A stretch of 64,000 nt of DNA. Source: Pararhodobacter zhoushanensis (lineage in GTDB: Bacteria > Pseudomonadota > Alphaproteobacteria > Rhodobacterales > Rhodobacteraceae). Made by a program: the position numbers and the translations under genes. The stretch spans positions 62,001 through 126,000 of the forward strand of contig NZ_REEZ01000006.1 of assembly GCF_003990445.1 (NCBI RefSeq), given 5' to 3'. Below the pieces are notes generated by a model. That model saw only the letters and a list, made by a program, of their open reading frames with translations, was not told the origin of the DNA and did no database searches. The first letter of the stretch is position 1, and every line of letters begins with the position of its first letter. Positions 25,522 through 35,374 of this stretch are shown here, one piece after another.

Positions 25522-27282
25522 ATGGACACCCAAACCGACATCGCCGCTTATCTGGGCGTGACCGCCTCGTTCACCGGACGGCGCTGGGTTGGTCCCGGCG
25601 TCGAGCTTGAGCGGCAGGCCGAAGCCCTGACGCAGGCGACGCGGCTGCCGATGGCGCTGTGTGCGGTGCTGGCGCGGCGGCAGGTCGCGGCGGAAGGCGT
25701 TGACGATTACCTCGCCCCCAGCCTGCGCGCGCTGTTGCCCGATCCGCTGCTGATGCGCGACATGGATGTGGCGGCGGACCGGCTGCTGGCGGCGCTGAAG
25801 GCGCGCGAGAAGATCGCGGTCTTTGCCGATTACGACGTGGATGGAGGCACCTCGGCGGCGCTGGTGCTGACCTGGCTGCGCGCGATGGGCCATGACGCGA
25901 CGCTCTACATCCCCGACCGGATTGATGAGGGCTACGGGCCGAATGAGCCCGCGATGGAAGCGCTGGCGCGCGAGCATACGCTGATCATCTGCGTGGATTG
26001 CGGGACGCTCTCGCACGGGCCGATTGCGGCGGCGGTCGGGGCGGATGTGGTGGTGGTGGATCACCACCTGGGCAGCGAGACCCTGCCGCCCGCGCTGGCC
26101 GTGGTGAACCCCAACCGGCAGGACGAATCGGGTGATCTGGGGCATCTGTGCGCGGCGGGCGTGGTGTTCCTGCTGCTGGTCGAGGCGAACCGGCGGCTGC
26201 GGGGTAGCGGCCTGCAAACCCCTGATCTGATGAGCTATCTCGATCTGGTAGCGCTGGCGACGGTGGCCGATGTCGCGCCGCTGATCGGGGTGAACCGCGC
26301 CTTTGTGCGTCAGGGGCTGAAGGTCATGGCCAAGCGCGGGCGGCCCGGTCTGGTGGCACTGTCGGACGTGGGACGGATCGATTCGGCCCCGACGCCCTAC
26401 CATCTGGGCTTTGTGCTGGGACCGCGTGTGAACGCAGGCGGGCGGATTGGTGCAGCGGATCTGGGGGCACGGTTGTTGTCCACCAACGACCCGATGGAGG
26501 CGCAGCGCATCGCGGCGCGGCTCGATCAGTTGAACGACGAACGGCGGGCGATTGAAGCGGCGGTGCGCGAGGAAGCCATGGCGCAGGCCGAGGCGCGCGG
26601 CATGGACGGCCCGCTGGTGTGGGCTGCAGCCGAAGGCTGGCACCCCGGCGTGATCGGCATCGTTGCCGCGCGGCTGAAAGAGGCCACCAACCGCCCCGCC
26701 GTGGTCATCGCGCTGGATGGCGGTGAGGGCAAGGGTTCGGGCCGGTCTGTGGCGGGCGTGGATCTGGGCGCGGCGATCCAGCGGCTGGCGAGCGAAGGAC
26801 TGCTGATCAAGGGCGGCGGGCACCGCATGGCCGCCGGGCTGACGCTGGCGCAGGACCAGCTGGAACCCGCGATGGCGCGGCTGGGTGAGTTGCTGGCGCG
26901 GCAGGGTGCCGGTGTCGGCGGCGCGGGCGATCTGCGGGTCGACGGCCTGCTGATGCCGGGCGCGGCAACGGTCGAGCTGATCGAGTCGCTGGAACAGGCG
27001 GGGCCTTTTGGACAGGCGGCCCCTGCCCCGCGCTTTGCCTTCCCGTCGATGATGATTCTCGACGCGCGCAAGATCGGCACCAACCATCTCAAGCTGCGCT
27101 TTGGCGAGCCTGCCGGGCCTGCGTTGGAAGCGATTGCCTTTGGCGCATATGACGGCCCGCTGGGACCGGCGCTTGAACGGCGCGGGCCGGGCCGTGTTCA
27201 TCTGGCGGGCAAGGTCGAAGTGAACAGCTGGGGCGGGCGCAACCGCGTGCAGCTGCGGCTGGACGACGCCGCAAGTGCTTGA
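25522..27282 (+). CDS. recJ: Single-stranded-DNA-specific exonuclease RecJ
   Basis: A 586-aa DHH-family nuclease that degrades single-stranded DNA 5' to 3' in repair and recombination. Motifs: FADYDVDGGTSAAL (about 104-117), CVDCGTLSHGP near 157, VVDHHLGSE near 179, the DHHA1 motif GGGHRMAAGLTL near 431, and a C-terminal OB-like part. The ATG at 25522 follows AAAGGA; the open frame further upstream overlaps marR. The gene has 67 bp after marR. Confidence 0.95.
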   Translation: MDTQTDIAAYLGVTASFTGRRWVGPGVELERQAEALTQATRLPMALCAVLARRQVAAEGVDDYLAPSLRALLPDPLLMRDMDVAADRLLAALKAREKIAVFADYDVDGGTSAALVLTWLRAMGHDATLYIPDRIDEGYGPNEPAMEALAREHTLIICVDCGTLSHGPIAAAVGADVVVVDHHLGSETLPPALAVVNPNRQDESGDLGHLCAAGVVFLLLVEANRRLRGSGLQTPDLMSYLDLVALATVADVAPLIGVNRAFVRQGLKVMAKRGRPGLVALSDVGRIDSAPTPYHLGFVLGPRVNAGGRIGAADLGARLLSTNDPMEAQRIAARLDQLNDERRAIEAAVREEAMAQAEARGMDGPLVWAAAEGWHPGVIGIVAARLKEATNRPAVVIALDGGEGKGSGRSVAGVDLGAAIQRLASEGLLIKGGGHRMAAGLTLAQDQLEPAMARLGELLARQGAGVGGAGDLRVDGLLMPGAATVELIESLEQAGPFGQAAPAPRFAFPSMMILDARKIGTNHLKLRFGEPAGPALEAIAFGAYDGPLGPALERRGPGRVHLAGKVEVNSWGGRNRVQLRLDDAASA

Positions 27283-27452
27283 AATGCCTTTGTATCAAGG
27301 GCTTTGCGGGTCTCCATGGCCGCGCTGTCATGCAACGGTAAAAAAACACGCGACGGGGCAAAAAACCCTCTTGCGCCCACCGCACCGCTGGCCTAAATAC
27401 CGCCTCACACCGGAGGCAAACAGCTGAAAAGCAACGCAGACGGTGAGACAGT

Positions 27453-27527
27453 GGCCCGTTCGTCTATCGGTTAGGACGCTAGGTTTTCAACCTAGAAAGA
27501 GGGGTTCGACTCCCCTACGGGCTGCCA
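27453..27527 (+). tRNA. tRNA-Glu (TTC anticodon)
   Basis: A 75-nt cloverleaf with encoded CCA. Acceptor arms GGCCCGT/ACGGGCT pair with a G-T first pair; the anticodon stem CTAGG/CCTAG encloses loop TTTTCAA with anticodon TTC; the T arm is GGGG-TTCGACT-CCCC. This reads GAA/GAG (Glu). Confidence 0.95.
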
Positions 27528-27555
27528 CGTCTTCCTGAAAGATCAGCGGAAATTC

Positions 27556-27587
27556 AGCGCCTTGGCCCCCGGCTTTGGCGCTTTTTT
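27556..27587 (+). terminator. Terminator of tRNA-Glu
   Basis: Stem AGCGCC/GGCGCT (27556-27561, 27577-27582) with additional GCC/GGC pairing inside, followed at once by six T. A canonical intrinsic terminator 29 bp after the tRNA. Confidence 0.85.
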
Positions 27588-27686
27588 GTTTTGGTCACAA
27601 CGCGGGTTTCCCGGCGCGGGCACTTCAGGCACACCAAAACGGGCGGCGCTGGGGAAGCGCCGCCCGTGGTCATTCTGCCGTCAGGG

Positions 27687-29324
27687 TCAGGCGTCGACGT
27701 CTGCCGGGGTGGTGACGAAACCCGGGAAGCCGTTGGCAACCTCGTCGGCGCACATCTCGCGGTATTTGTTCAGCCCGCCCGCAAAGATCGGGAAGAAGCG
27801 CGGTTTGCCAGCGATGTTGGTGCCGGTGTACCAGGTGTTGGCCTTGGGCATCAGCGATTGCTCGGCGATGGCGACGACCTTGTGCATATAAGCAGATTCG
27901 GCCTCGGGGCGGGGTTCGATGCCGGGCAGCGCGTGGGTGCGCAGGTGGTCGATGCAGTCGCAGATCCAGTCAGCGTTCTGCTCGTTCAGCAGCACGAAAT
28001 TAGCCAGCGCCGAAGGGCCGTTGGCCCCGGCGATCATGAAGAGATTGGGGAAGCCCTCCATCATCAGACCCAGATACGATTGCGCCCCGCCCGCCCATTT
28101 CTCGCGCAGGCTGCGCCCGTCGCGGCCGGTAATATCGACCGCCATCATCGCGCCGGTCAGCCCGTCATAGCCGGTCGCGCCGATGATCACGTCCAGCTCG
28201 ATATGCGCGGTGGCGGTGCGGATACCGGTGGCGGTGATTTCCTGAATCGGATCGGTCAGGCAATCGACAAGGGTGACGTTGTCGCGGTTGAAGGCCTCGT
28301 AATAGCCGCTGTCCAGACAGGGGCGACGGGCAAAGATCGGATAGCCGTGAGGGGTCAGGACCGCGGCGGTTTTCGGGTCGTGGACGGTTTCAGCGATCTT
28401 GCGGCGGACGAAATCGGCAACGATATCATTGGCCTGCTGGTTGAACAGCAGATCCGAGAAAAGGCCGAGGAACTCCAGCCCGCCCCGGTCCCACGCGTCT
28501 GACATCAAACGCTCGCGCTCGGCCACAGACACGCTGAACAGCGGGCGGCTGGTGATGGCGCGCACGCCGCCGGTGAACGAGTTGCGGGCCAGGGCACGCA
28601 GCTGGGGGTAATGTTCCTTGATCTGGGCGACGTAAGCGGCATCCAGTTTGCGGTTGCGCATCGGCAGGGTGAAGCTGGGCGTGCGCTGGAACACGGTAAG
28701 CGCCTGCGCCTGCTGCGCGACGACGGGAACGATCTGGATCCCCGTCGAGCCGGTGCCAATGACGCCGACGCGCTTGCCTGCGAAATCGACGGTGTGGTGG
28801 GGCCAGCGGCCCGAGAGATACAGCTCGCCGGCAAAGCGGTCGGCCCCCGGCACGTCGATGCCCTTGGGGACGGACAGCGGGCCGGTGGCCATGACCAGAT
28901 AGGTGACCTCGAAGACCTCGCCGCCCTCGGTCTCGACCCGCCACAAGGCGCGGGCGTCATCATAGCGCATCGTCGTGGCGCGGGTGTTGAACTGCACGTC
29001 GCGGCGCAGGTCCAGTTTGTCGGCGACGTAATTGGCGTAGGCCAGAATTTCGGGCTGGGCCGCGAATTGCTCAGACCAGGTCCAGTCCTGCATGATCTCG
29101 TTCGAGAAGGAATAGCAGTAGTCGATGCTCATCACGTCGCAGCGCGCGCCCGGATAGCGGTTCCAGTACCACACGCCGCCGACGTTATCGCCCGCCTCGA
29201 TCGCACGCACCGACAGCCCCATACCGCGCGCCTTGTGCAGCATGTACATGCCGCCAAAGCCCTGCCCGATGATCAGCATGTCGAGCTGCGTTGCGCCCCC
29301 GGTTTGCCCGCCTGTGTTGGTCAT
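27687..29324 (-). CDS. Flavin-containing (Baeyer-Villiger-type) monooxygenase
   Basis: A 545-aa class B flavoprotein resembling cyclohexanone and phenylacetone monooxygenases. The FAD loop is GQGFGG (20-25), the NADPH loop GTGSTG near 190. Between them the Baeyer-Villiger fingerprint FxGxxxHxxxWP reads FAGELYLSGRWP (about 164-175): the central His is Leu. The enzyme would insert oxygen next to a ketone to give an ester or lactone, or has changed chemistry. It stands alone facing left, with the shared 14-bp operator 84 bp upstream of its start, placing it in the island regulon with the hydrolase, SMP-30 and beta-oxidation genes. Confidence 0.88.
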   Translation of the reverse strand: MTNTGGQTGGATQLDMLIIGQGFGGMYMLHKARGMGLSVRAIEAGDNVGGVWYWNRYPGARCDVMSIDYCYSFSNEIMQDWTWSEQFAAQPEILAYANYVADKLDLRRDVQFNTRATTMRYDDARALWRVETEGGEVFEVTYLVMATGPLSVPKGIDVPGADRFAGELYLSGRWPHHTVDFAGKRVGVIGTGSTGIQIVPVVAQQAQALTVFQRTPSFTLPMRNRKLDAAYVAQIKEHYPQLRALARNSFTGGVRAITSRPLFSVSVAERERLMSDAWDRGGLEFLGLFSDLLFNQQANDIVADFVRRKIAETVHDPKTAAVLTPHGYPIFARRPCLDSGYYEAFNRDNVTLVDCLTDPIQEITATGIRTATAHIELDVIIGATGYDGLTGAMMAVDITGRDGRSLREKWAGGAQSYLGLMMEGFPNLFMIAGANGPSALANFVLLNEQNADWICDCIDHLRTHALPGIEPRPEAESAYMHKVVAIAEQSLMPKANTWYTGTNIAGKPRFFPIFAGGLNKYREMCADEVANGFPGFVTTPADVDA

Positions 29325-29408
29325 TCTCCGCCCCTTGATCGCTGTTTCCTCTCTTCGCTAGGGGCTGGGGCGGGCGCGGGCAACACAAGCGGGCTGCGGG
29401 CGCACAAC

Positions 29409-29422
29409 ATCACATCCGTGAA
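29409..29422. promoter_or_regulatory. Island operator site E (monooxygenase)
   Basis: ATCACATCCGTGAA has the arms ATCAC/GTGA(T) of the palindrome found at 41908, with two changes. It lies 84 bp upstream of the monooxygenase start, the same distance as the sites at 37752 and 43670. Weaker than the other sites in sequence, supported by position. Confidence 0.5.
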
Positions 29423-29461
29423 GTTACGCGGGCGGAAAACAGTGCGATTTCAGTGCACAAG

Positions 29462-29497
29462 GCAAGGCCCCGGCAGGGTCATCTGCCGGGGCCTTGC
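29462..29497 (-). terminator. Terminator of the liv operon
   Basis: A perfect 15-bp stem, GCAAGGCCCCGGCAG/CTGCCGGGGCCTTGC, with a 6-base loop, 18 bp past the stop codon of livM. A T-run is lacking, but the stem is very stable and it separates livM from the monooxygenase promoter. Confidence 0.7.
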
Positions 29498-29515
29498 TGT
29501 ACGAGGGGACCGCGA

Positions 29516-30487
29516 TCAGCGGCGCGCGCGCAGGCGGATGAGCAATCCGCGCACAAAGCCCACCACCCCCGTTGGCATGAAGAATACCATGATCAGCAAG
29601 AAGCCCGCGTAGATCGCCGAGGTGGCAGATTGCGAGACCTGCTCGGCCAGATTGGGCACGAACTGGATGAACACCGCCCCCACCAGCGGCCCCAGAATGG
29701 TCCCTGCCCCGCCGACCATGACCGCAACCAGAAGCAGGATTGATTTCATCAGATCGAAGCTGTCGGGCGAGACGTATTCGGTGATCAGCGTATAGAGCGC
29801 GCCTGCCAGCCCGGTGAGCAGGCAGCTGAGCGCGAAGGTGGCCAGCTTGGTACGCGTGACATTCACCCCCATCGAGGCGGCGGCGATCTGGTTCTCCTTC
29901 ACCGCGATGATCGCGCGGCCCATGCGGCTGCGAAACAGCGCGGCGGTGCCAAAGAAGGCGATCAGCACCACGGCAAGCACGAGGTAGAACACGAAGACCT
30001 CGCGCGACAGCGGCAGCCAGTCGGGCACGGGCGAGTTGAACACCATCACCCCCTGCACGCCGCCGGTCCATGTCTCGATGCTGCGATGTTTCAGGATCTG
30101 CGGCATGGCCAGCGCCAGCGCGAAGGTGGCCAGCGCCAGATGGTGCCCCTTGAGCCGCAGCGAAGGCCAGCCGAAGAGCACACCGAAGGCCAGACAGACC
30201 AGCCCCGCGATCACCACCGCAGGCAACCAATGCAGCGCAAAGCTGTCCATGCCGACGGCCGCGACATAGGCCCCGATGGCAAACACCGCGCCGTGACCAA
30301 GGGACAATTGCCCGCCGTAGCCGACGACGATGTTGAGCCCCATCACCGCCAGCGCCATGCACAACACCATGGTGATCTGGAACAGAAAGAAGCCTTTGAC
30401 CAGCATCGGCAGGGCGACAAGCAGCGCAATCGCCGCGACGATCAGCAGCGCGCCAATGCGACGCGAGGAAGAGTTCGGGGTTTGCAT
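29516..30487 (-). CDS. livM: Branched-chain amino acid-type ABC permease LivM
   Basis: A 323-aa inner-membrane permease with about nine to ten spans and the LivM signature GYGGQLSLGHGAVFAIGAYVA near 55-75. It pairs with LivH (one base upstream) to form the channel of a hydrophobic-substrate importer. Liv-type systems in catabolic clusters often carry aromatic, alicyclic or fatty acids rather than leucine; the neighbours favour that here. Last gene of livK-G-F-H-M. Confidence 0.9.
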   Translation of the reverse strand: MQTPNSSSRRIGALLIVAAIALLVALPMLVKGFFLFQITMVLCMALAVMGLNIVVGYGGQLSLGHGAVFAIGAYVAAVGMDSFALHWLPAVVIAGLVCLAFGVLFGWPSLRLKGHHLALATFALALAMPQILKHRSIETWTGGVQGVMVFNSPVPDWLPLSREVFVFYLVLAVVLIAFFGTAALFRSRMGRAIIAVKENQIAAASMGVNVTRTKLATFALSCLLTGLAGALYTLITEYVSPDSFDLMKSILLLVAVMVGGAGTILGPLVGAVFIQFVPNLAEQVSQSATSAIYAGFLLIMVFFMPTGVVGFVRGLLIRLRARR

Positions 30488-30488
30488 C

Positions 30489-31361
30489 TCAGACCCTCGT
30501 TGCGGTTTTGCGGCCCAGCAGGCCCTGTGGCAGCAGCATCAGCACGGCCACGATGATCAGCAGCGCCAGCGAGAGTTTCATGTCGTTGCCAACCACATAG
30601 GCCCCCGCGAGGTTCTCGATCACACCGATCAGGATGCCGCCGACAATCGCGCCCCAGGGGCTGTCGAGCCCGCCCAGAAGCGCGGCGGCGAAGGCGTAGA
30701 TCAGCACACCGATCATCATGTTGGGGTCCAGAAACACGATGGGCGCGACCAGAAGCGCGGCCACCGCACCGACGGCGGCGGCGATGCCCCAGCCCAGCGT
30801 CAGCAGCCAGTCGACCGGCACACCGCTGAGCCGGGCCGAGACCGGGTTATCCGCCGTCGCGCGCATGGCAAGGCCAAGGCTGGTGTGCGACAGGAACAGG
30901 TAGAGCAAGCCTGCGATGACCACGACGGTCACGATGCTGCCTACTTCATGCGCGCTCAGGAAGGGGACGACCGACGAGGTGCCCGCGCCAAAGATCGACG
31001 GGAACGCCTTGAGATCATGGCCGAAGATCCAGCCCGACAGGGAGTTTATACCGATAAAGAGCGCGATGCAGGCGACGACAAAGGTTGTCGCCGACGCGCT
31101 GTGAAAGCGGCGGATCACCACCCGTTCGATCACCATGCCCGACACAAAGGCAAAGAGCACCGCCACGACAGCGGCCAGCCACAGCGGCAGGCCCAGGCCC
31201 ACGGCGAACAGCGCGACATAGGCCGAGAAGGTCGCCATTTCGCCTTGGGCGAAATTGACGTGATGGGTGGTTTTGTAGATCAGCACCAGCGCCACCGCGA
31301 GGCAGGCATAGATGCTGCCGATCGCGATGCCCGAGAGCGTCAGTTGGATGACTTGTTGCAT
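30489..31361 (-). CDS. livH: Branched-chain amino acid-type ABC permease LivH
   Basis: A 290-aa permease with about eight spans. The family segment VNFAQGEMATFSAYVALFAV (about 34-54) and a C-terminal GAIVGGILIGVIENLAGAYV region identify LivH. It lies six bases after livF and one base before livM, so all are co-transcribed. Forms the membrane channel with LivM. Confidence 0.92.
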   Translation of the reverse strand: MQQVIQLTLSGIAIGSIYACLAVALVLIYKTTHHVNFAQGEMATFSAYVALFAVGLGLPLWLAAVVAVLFAFVSGMVIERVVIRRFHSASATTFVVACIALFIGINSLSGWIFGHDLKAFPSIFGAGTSSVVPFLSAHEVGSIVTVVVIAGLLYLFLSHTSLGLAMRATADNPVSARLSGVPVDWLLTLGWGIAAAVGAVAALLVAPIVFLDPNMMIGVLIYAFAAALLGGLDSPWGAIVGGILIGVIENLAGAYVVGNDMKLSLALLIIVAVLMLLPQGLLGRKTATRV

Positions 31362-31367
31362 GGCTTC

Positions 31368-32076
<709 letters not shown>

Positions 32077-32084
<8 letters not shown>

Positions 32085-32883
32085 CGGGGGCCCCCAGATA
32101 GGCTTGGACGACAGCCTCGGAGCCCTGCACCTGCGCAGGGGTTCCGTCAGCGATCTTGCGGCCAAAGTTGATGGCGACGACCTGCTCGGCCACGCGCATG
32201 ATCAGGTCGAGATGGTGCTCGACCAGCAGCACGCTGACGCCGAACGCATCGCGCATTTTCAGGATGAAGGCGCGCAGATCCTCGACGCCTTCGTGGTTCA
32301 GACCGGCGGCGGGTTCATCCAGAAGCAAAAGCTTTGGCTGCATGACCAGCGCGCGGGCAAATTCGACCCGCTTTTGCGCGCCGAAATTCAACTGGCTGAC
32401 CAGCGTGTCGGCCTGATGGGCCATGCCCAGCCGCTCGAGCGTTTCCAACGCGGCCTTACGGCCTGCGGCTTCATCGCGGCGCGCGCGTGGCAGGCCCAGC
32501 ATTGCGGTGACAAAGCCGCTGCGCATGCGGACGTGATTGCCGACCAGCACGTTCTCCAGCACCGACATGCCCGGAAACAGCGCGATGTTCTGGAACGTGC
32601 GCCCGATGCCCAGCGCCGCCATACGGTGCTGCGGCAGGGACAGGATGTCGGTGCCATCAAAGCGGATGCGCCCCGCGCTGGGGCTGTAGATCCGCGAAAG
32701 CACATTGAAAAGCGAGGTCTTGCCCGCCCCGTTCGGCCCGATGATGCCGCAAATCTGGCGCGGGGCGACGCGAAAGGAAATATCGTCGAGGGCTGTGATC
32801 CCGCCAAACTTGAGCGAGATCCCCTCGACACTCAGCAAGGCCTCTGGTTTCAGCAGGGCCTCTGGCCGGCTGGTGTCGGTCAT
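32077..32883 (-). CDS. livG: ABC transporter ATP-binding protein LivG
   Basis: A 268-aa ATPase with Walker A GPNGAGKTS near 48-56, the LivG-specific region IGRTFQNIALFPGMSVLENV near 95, the signature region LNFGAQKRVEFARAL (an unusual variant of LSYGxQRRLEIARAL) and Walker B LLLLDEPAAGL. Partner of LivF. The first 16 residues contain a short repeat (PEALLKPEALLSVEG). Confidence 0.93.
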
Positions 32884-32946
32884 GGATTGTCCCCGGATTT
32901 GGAAAATATACGGGCCGGCATGGCCTTGGCCAGCCGCCCCGCAGGA

Positions 32947-34149
32947 TCAGAATTCGACGACGTCGCCGAAGAGATCATAGCTCTGGCCGTTGAACCGCTC
33001 GAGCTGGATGCCGCGGATCATCTGATAGTTGTCGGGGCTGGTGGCCAGCGGGATACCGGGCAGCATCAGCGGGGCATTGACCGTGGACAGGTTGCGGGCG
33101 ACATCGAGGATGTTCTGCCGTGTCAGGGTATCGCCCGCCTCGCGCAGGATCTGCAGCAGCACATGGCCGGTGTTATAGCCGCTGATCACCGAGCCGTTGG
33201 TGGGTTCGGCATCGGGGTAATACCCTTCGATCGTGTCCATGTAATCGCGATAGGCCTGCGTCTGCTGGAAGGCTTCATCCGAGGCATCCTGCTGCGTGGC
33301 GCTGGTGATGATCCCGGTCGAGATCTCGACCCCTGCCGGCACCAGCGAGGTCTGGATCACGCTGGCGACCGACCCCATGTAGCGCGCAGGCGTCCAGCCC
33401 AGATCGGCGGCCTTGCGGATCGCCTGTGCCACCGCGCGCGGCACGCCGAACAGCATCAGCGTGTCGGCCCCCGTCGCCTGCAGGCTGACGATCTGGCCAT
33501 CAACCGAGGGGTCCACCACTTCAAAGCTGAGCGCGCTGGCGATGGTCGCGCCGGTGCCTTCGATCCCGCGTTCGACCCCCTCCAGGTATTCGCGGCCCAG
33601 ATCGTCGTTCTGATACAGCACGGCTATCGACGCCGTGGGGTTCTCGGCCACGGCGTTCTGCGCGAAGGCATAGCCTTCCAGCCCATAGGGCGACAGCAGG
33701 CCCGAAACGGTCCACGGGTACGTCTGCGGGTCGTTCCAGCGGGTGCCCCCGGCCAGCAACAACAGATGCGGCACCTCGCGTTGGTTCAGGTAGCGCTGAA
33801 TGGCGATATTATGCGCCGATCCGACGGGTGCCGCGATGAACAGGACTTCATCGCGCTCGACCAGACGGCGGGTCTGTTCCATCGTGCGCGCCGGGTTGTA
33901 GGCGTCATCATAGCTGATGAAGTTGATCTGACGGCCGTTGATCCCGCCCTCGGCATTGGCGCGGGCGATCACGGCGGCGATCATGCGGCCATTGACCGCA
34001 AAGACCGAGGCCGGGCCGGAATAGGGCATGGTGTTGCCGATGCGGATCTCGGTGTCCGAGGCACCGGGGCCGTATTGCGCCTGCGCCAGCGCCGGACCGG
34101 CCGCCATGGCGAGCATCGCAAGAGCCCCTAGCGTGTTCTTGATGGTCAT
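32947..34149 (-). CDS. ABC transporter substrate-binding protein (LivK-like)
   Basis: A 400-aa periplasmic receptor of the Leu/Ile/Val-binding (PBP1) fold. The signal peptide ends near PALAQAQ (about 23); the mature start is SDTEIRIGNTMPYSGPASVF. Length and sequence suggest a divergent subgroup seen with aromatic or alicyclic substrates, so the ligand is unlikely to be an amino acid. The start at 34149 is preferred over 34155 because GGAGG is then eight bases away. First gene of the liv operon, divergent from the SMP-30 gene. Confidence 0.9.
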   Translation of the reverse strand: MTIKNTLGALAMLAMAAGPALAQAQYGPGASDTEIRIGNTMPYSGPASVFAVNGRMIAAVIARANAEGGINGRQINFISYDDAYNPARTMEQTRRLVERDEVLFIAAPVGSAHNIAIQRYLNQREVPHLLLLAGGTRWNDPQTYPWTVSGLLSPYGLEGYAFAQNAVAENPTASIAVLYQNDDLGREYLEGVERGIEGTGATIASALSFEVVDPSVDGQIVSLQATGADTLMLFGVPRAVAQAIRKAADLGWTPARYMGSVASVIQTSLVPAGVEISTGIITSATQQDASDEAFQQTQAYRDYMDTIEGYYPDAEPTNGSVISGYNTGHVLLQILREAGDTLTRQNILDVARNLSTVNAPLMLPGIPLATSPDNYQMIRGIQLERFNGQSYDLFGDVVEF

Positions 34150-34314
34150 GGTCATTTCCTCCCTGTTGTGGCCCTTGCAGGCCGGTCGTTCCGCGCCAGA
34201 CGCCCAAGCGGCACGGGTCAGCGGGCTGACCGGGGGTAGCTGGGGGGCTGGTGTCGTCTCCTCGACCCGGAGTATTGCGAGGGGCTGGCAGCTTGCCAAT
34301 TTGGGGCGGCGACA

Positions 34315-34328
34315 ATCACACTTATGAT
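34315..34328. promoter_or_regulatory. Island operator site A2 (weak)
   Basis: ATCACACTTATGAT keeps the outer ATCA/TGAT arms and matches 11 of 14 positions of the perfect site at 41908. It lies 165 bp upstream of the liv binding-protein gene and 31 bp from site A1, so it may be a second, weaker binding site. Confidence 0.4.
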
Positions 34329-34359
34329 TGCACCCTGCGTCCGCCTTGCTCGGCGCGAT

Positions 34360-34373
34360 ATCCCATGCGTGAT
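34360..34373. promoter_or_regulatory. Island operator site A1
   Basis: ATCCCATGCGTGAT fits the shared consensus ATCNCATRYGYGAT. It lies 98 bp before the SMP-30 start and 210 bp before the liv operon start. Confidence 0.6.
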
Positions 34374-34471
34374 ATGGCGCGGTCCCCGGCCAAAATACTT
34401 GAGTCCCCTCCCCCTGCGGGCCGATCCACGCTCAAGCCCCGCTGAGTGGCGGGCACGACGAGGGAGGCTTC

Positions 34472-35374
34472 ATGACCATCCGTATTGACCTGCATTCACC
34501 GCAAACGGCGTTGCTGGGCGAAAGCCCGCTGTGGGATGTCGAGCGCCAGCGCCTGTGGTGGGTGGATGCGCGCGCGGCCTCGATCCGCTGCGCCGATGCT
34601 GACGGCACGGTGCTCAGCGACTGGACGATGCCGGGGCAAGTGGGCAGCATCGGGCTGGCGCAGGGCGGGCTGATCGCCGCGCTTGAGGACGGGTTTTATC
34701 ACATCGACGGTCAGACCGGCGCCGCGCATTGCGTGGCCCGCGTGACGCCCCCCGCACCGGGCCTGCGCCTGAACGACGGCAAGGCCGACCGCGACGGACG
34801 GTTTGTGAGCGGGCACATGCACCCCGGCGGCGGCACGGCGGGCGAGCTGTGGCAACTGGGTCTGGACGGGCGCGTGACGCAGCTGGAGACCGGTCTGGGC
34901 ATCACCAACGCGCTGTGCGTCTCGCCCGATGGCCGCCAGCTCTATCTGGCGGATTCGATGGACGGGGTGATCCGGCGCTATGACTATGACGGCGCGGCCG
35001 GGCGGCTGTCGAACCGGATCGATCTGATCGACTGCCGCGCGCAGGGCTCGGGACCGGACGGCGCGACGGTCGACAGCGATGGGCGGCTGTGGGTGGCGCT
35101 GGTGCTGGCGCACAAGATCGCCTGCTATGCGCCCGATGGCAGCTTGCTGCAGCTGATCGACAGCCCGGTGCAGTATCCGTCGTGCCCGGCCTTTGGCGGC
35201 GCAGCGATGGACACGCTCTTTGTCACCACCATCGCGCATTCCGGTCACAGCCTGATCAGCACCAGCGCTGACGCGGGCCGCGTCATGGCGATCCGGGGCC
35301 TTGGGGCCACGGGTCTGCCCGAAGCGGTCTGGCACCCCACCCCCGCCCGCCAAGGAGCCGCACCATGGAGCTGA
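34472..35374 (+). CDS. SMP-30/gluconolactonase/LRE-family protein
   Basis: A 300-aa six-bladed beta-propeller hydrolase. The conserved metal ligands appear in place: Glu in LLGESPLWD (about 17), Asn in GLGITNALCVSPDG (about 149) and Asp in GSGPDGATVDSDG (about 197). The family opens lactones or related esters with Ca or Zn. In this island it could open the lactone made by the monooxygenase at 27687-29324. It begins a plus-strand unit that continues into the acyl-CoA dehydrogenases (10-bp overlap). Confidence 0.88.
   Translation: MTIRIDLHSPQTALLGESPLWDVERQRLWWVDARAASIRCADADGTVLSDWTMPGQVGSIGLAQGGLIAALEDGFYHIDGQTGAAHCVARVTPPAPGLRLNDGKADRDGRFVSGHMHPGGGTAGELWQLGLDGRVTQLETGLGITNALCVSPDGRQLYLADSMDGVIRRYDYDGAAGRLSNRIDLIDCRAQGSGPDGATVDSDGRLWVALVLAHKIACYAPDGSLLQLIDSPVQYPSCPAFGGAAMDTLFVTTIAHSGHSLISTSADAGRVMAIRGLGATGLPEAVWHPTPARQGAAPWS

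Larger units (their letters stand above)
34150..34471. promoter_or_regulatory. Divergent control region, liv operon / SMP-30 unit
   Basis: A 322-bp gap without a supported gene. It holds one good and one weaker copy of the island palindrome (34360-34373 and 34315-34328), and so probably promoters in both directions. A short frame on the plus strand (34251-34445) has no ribosome site or similarity. Confidence 0.6.

Noticed and set aside
25489-27201. A 570-codon minus-strand frame opposite recJ
   Set aside because: Antisense of recJ, which has all its catalytic motifs.
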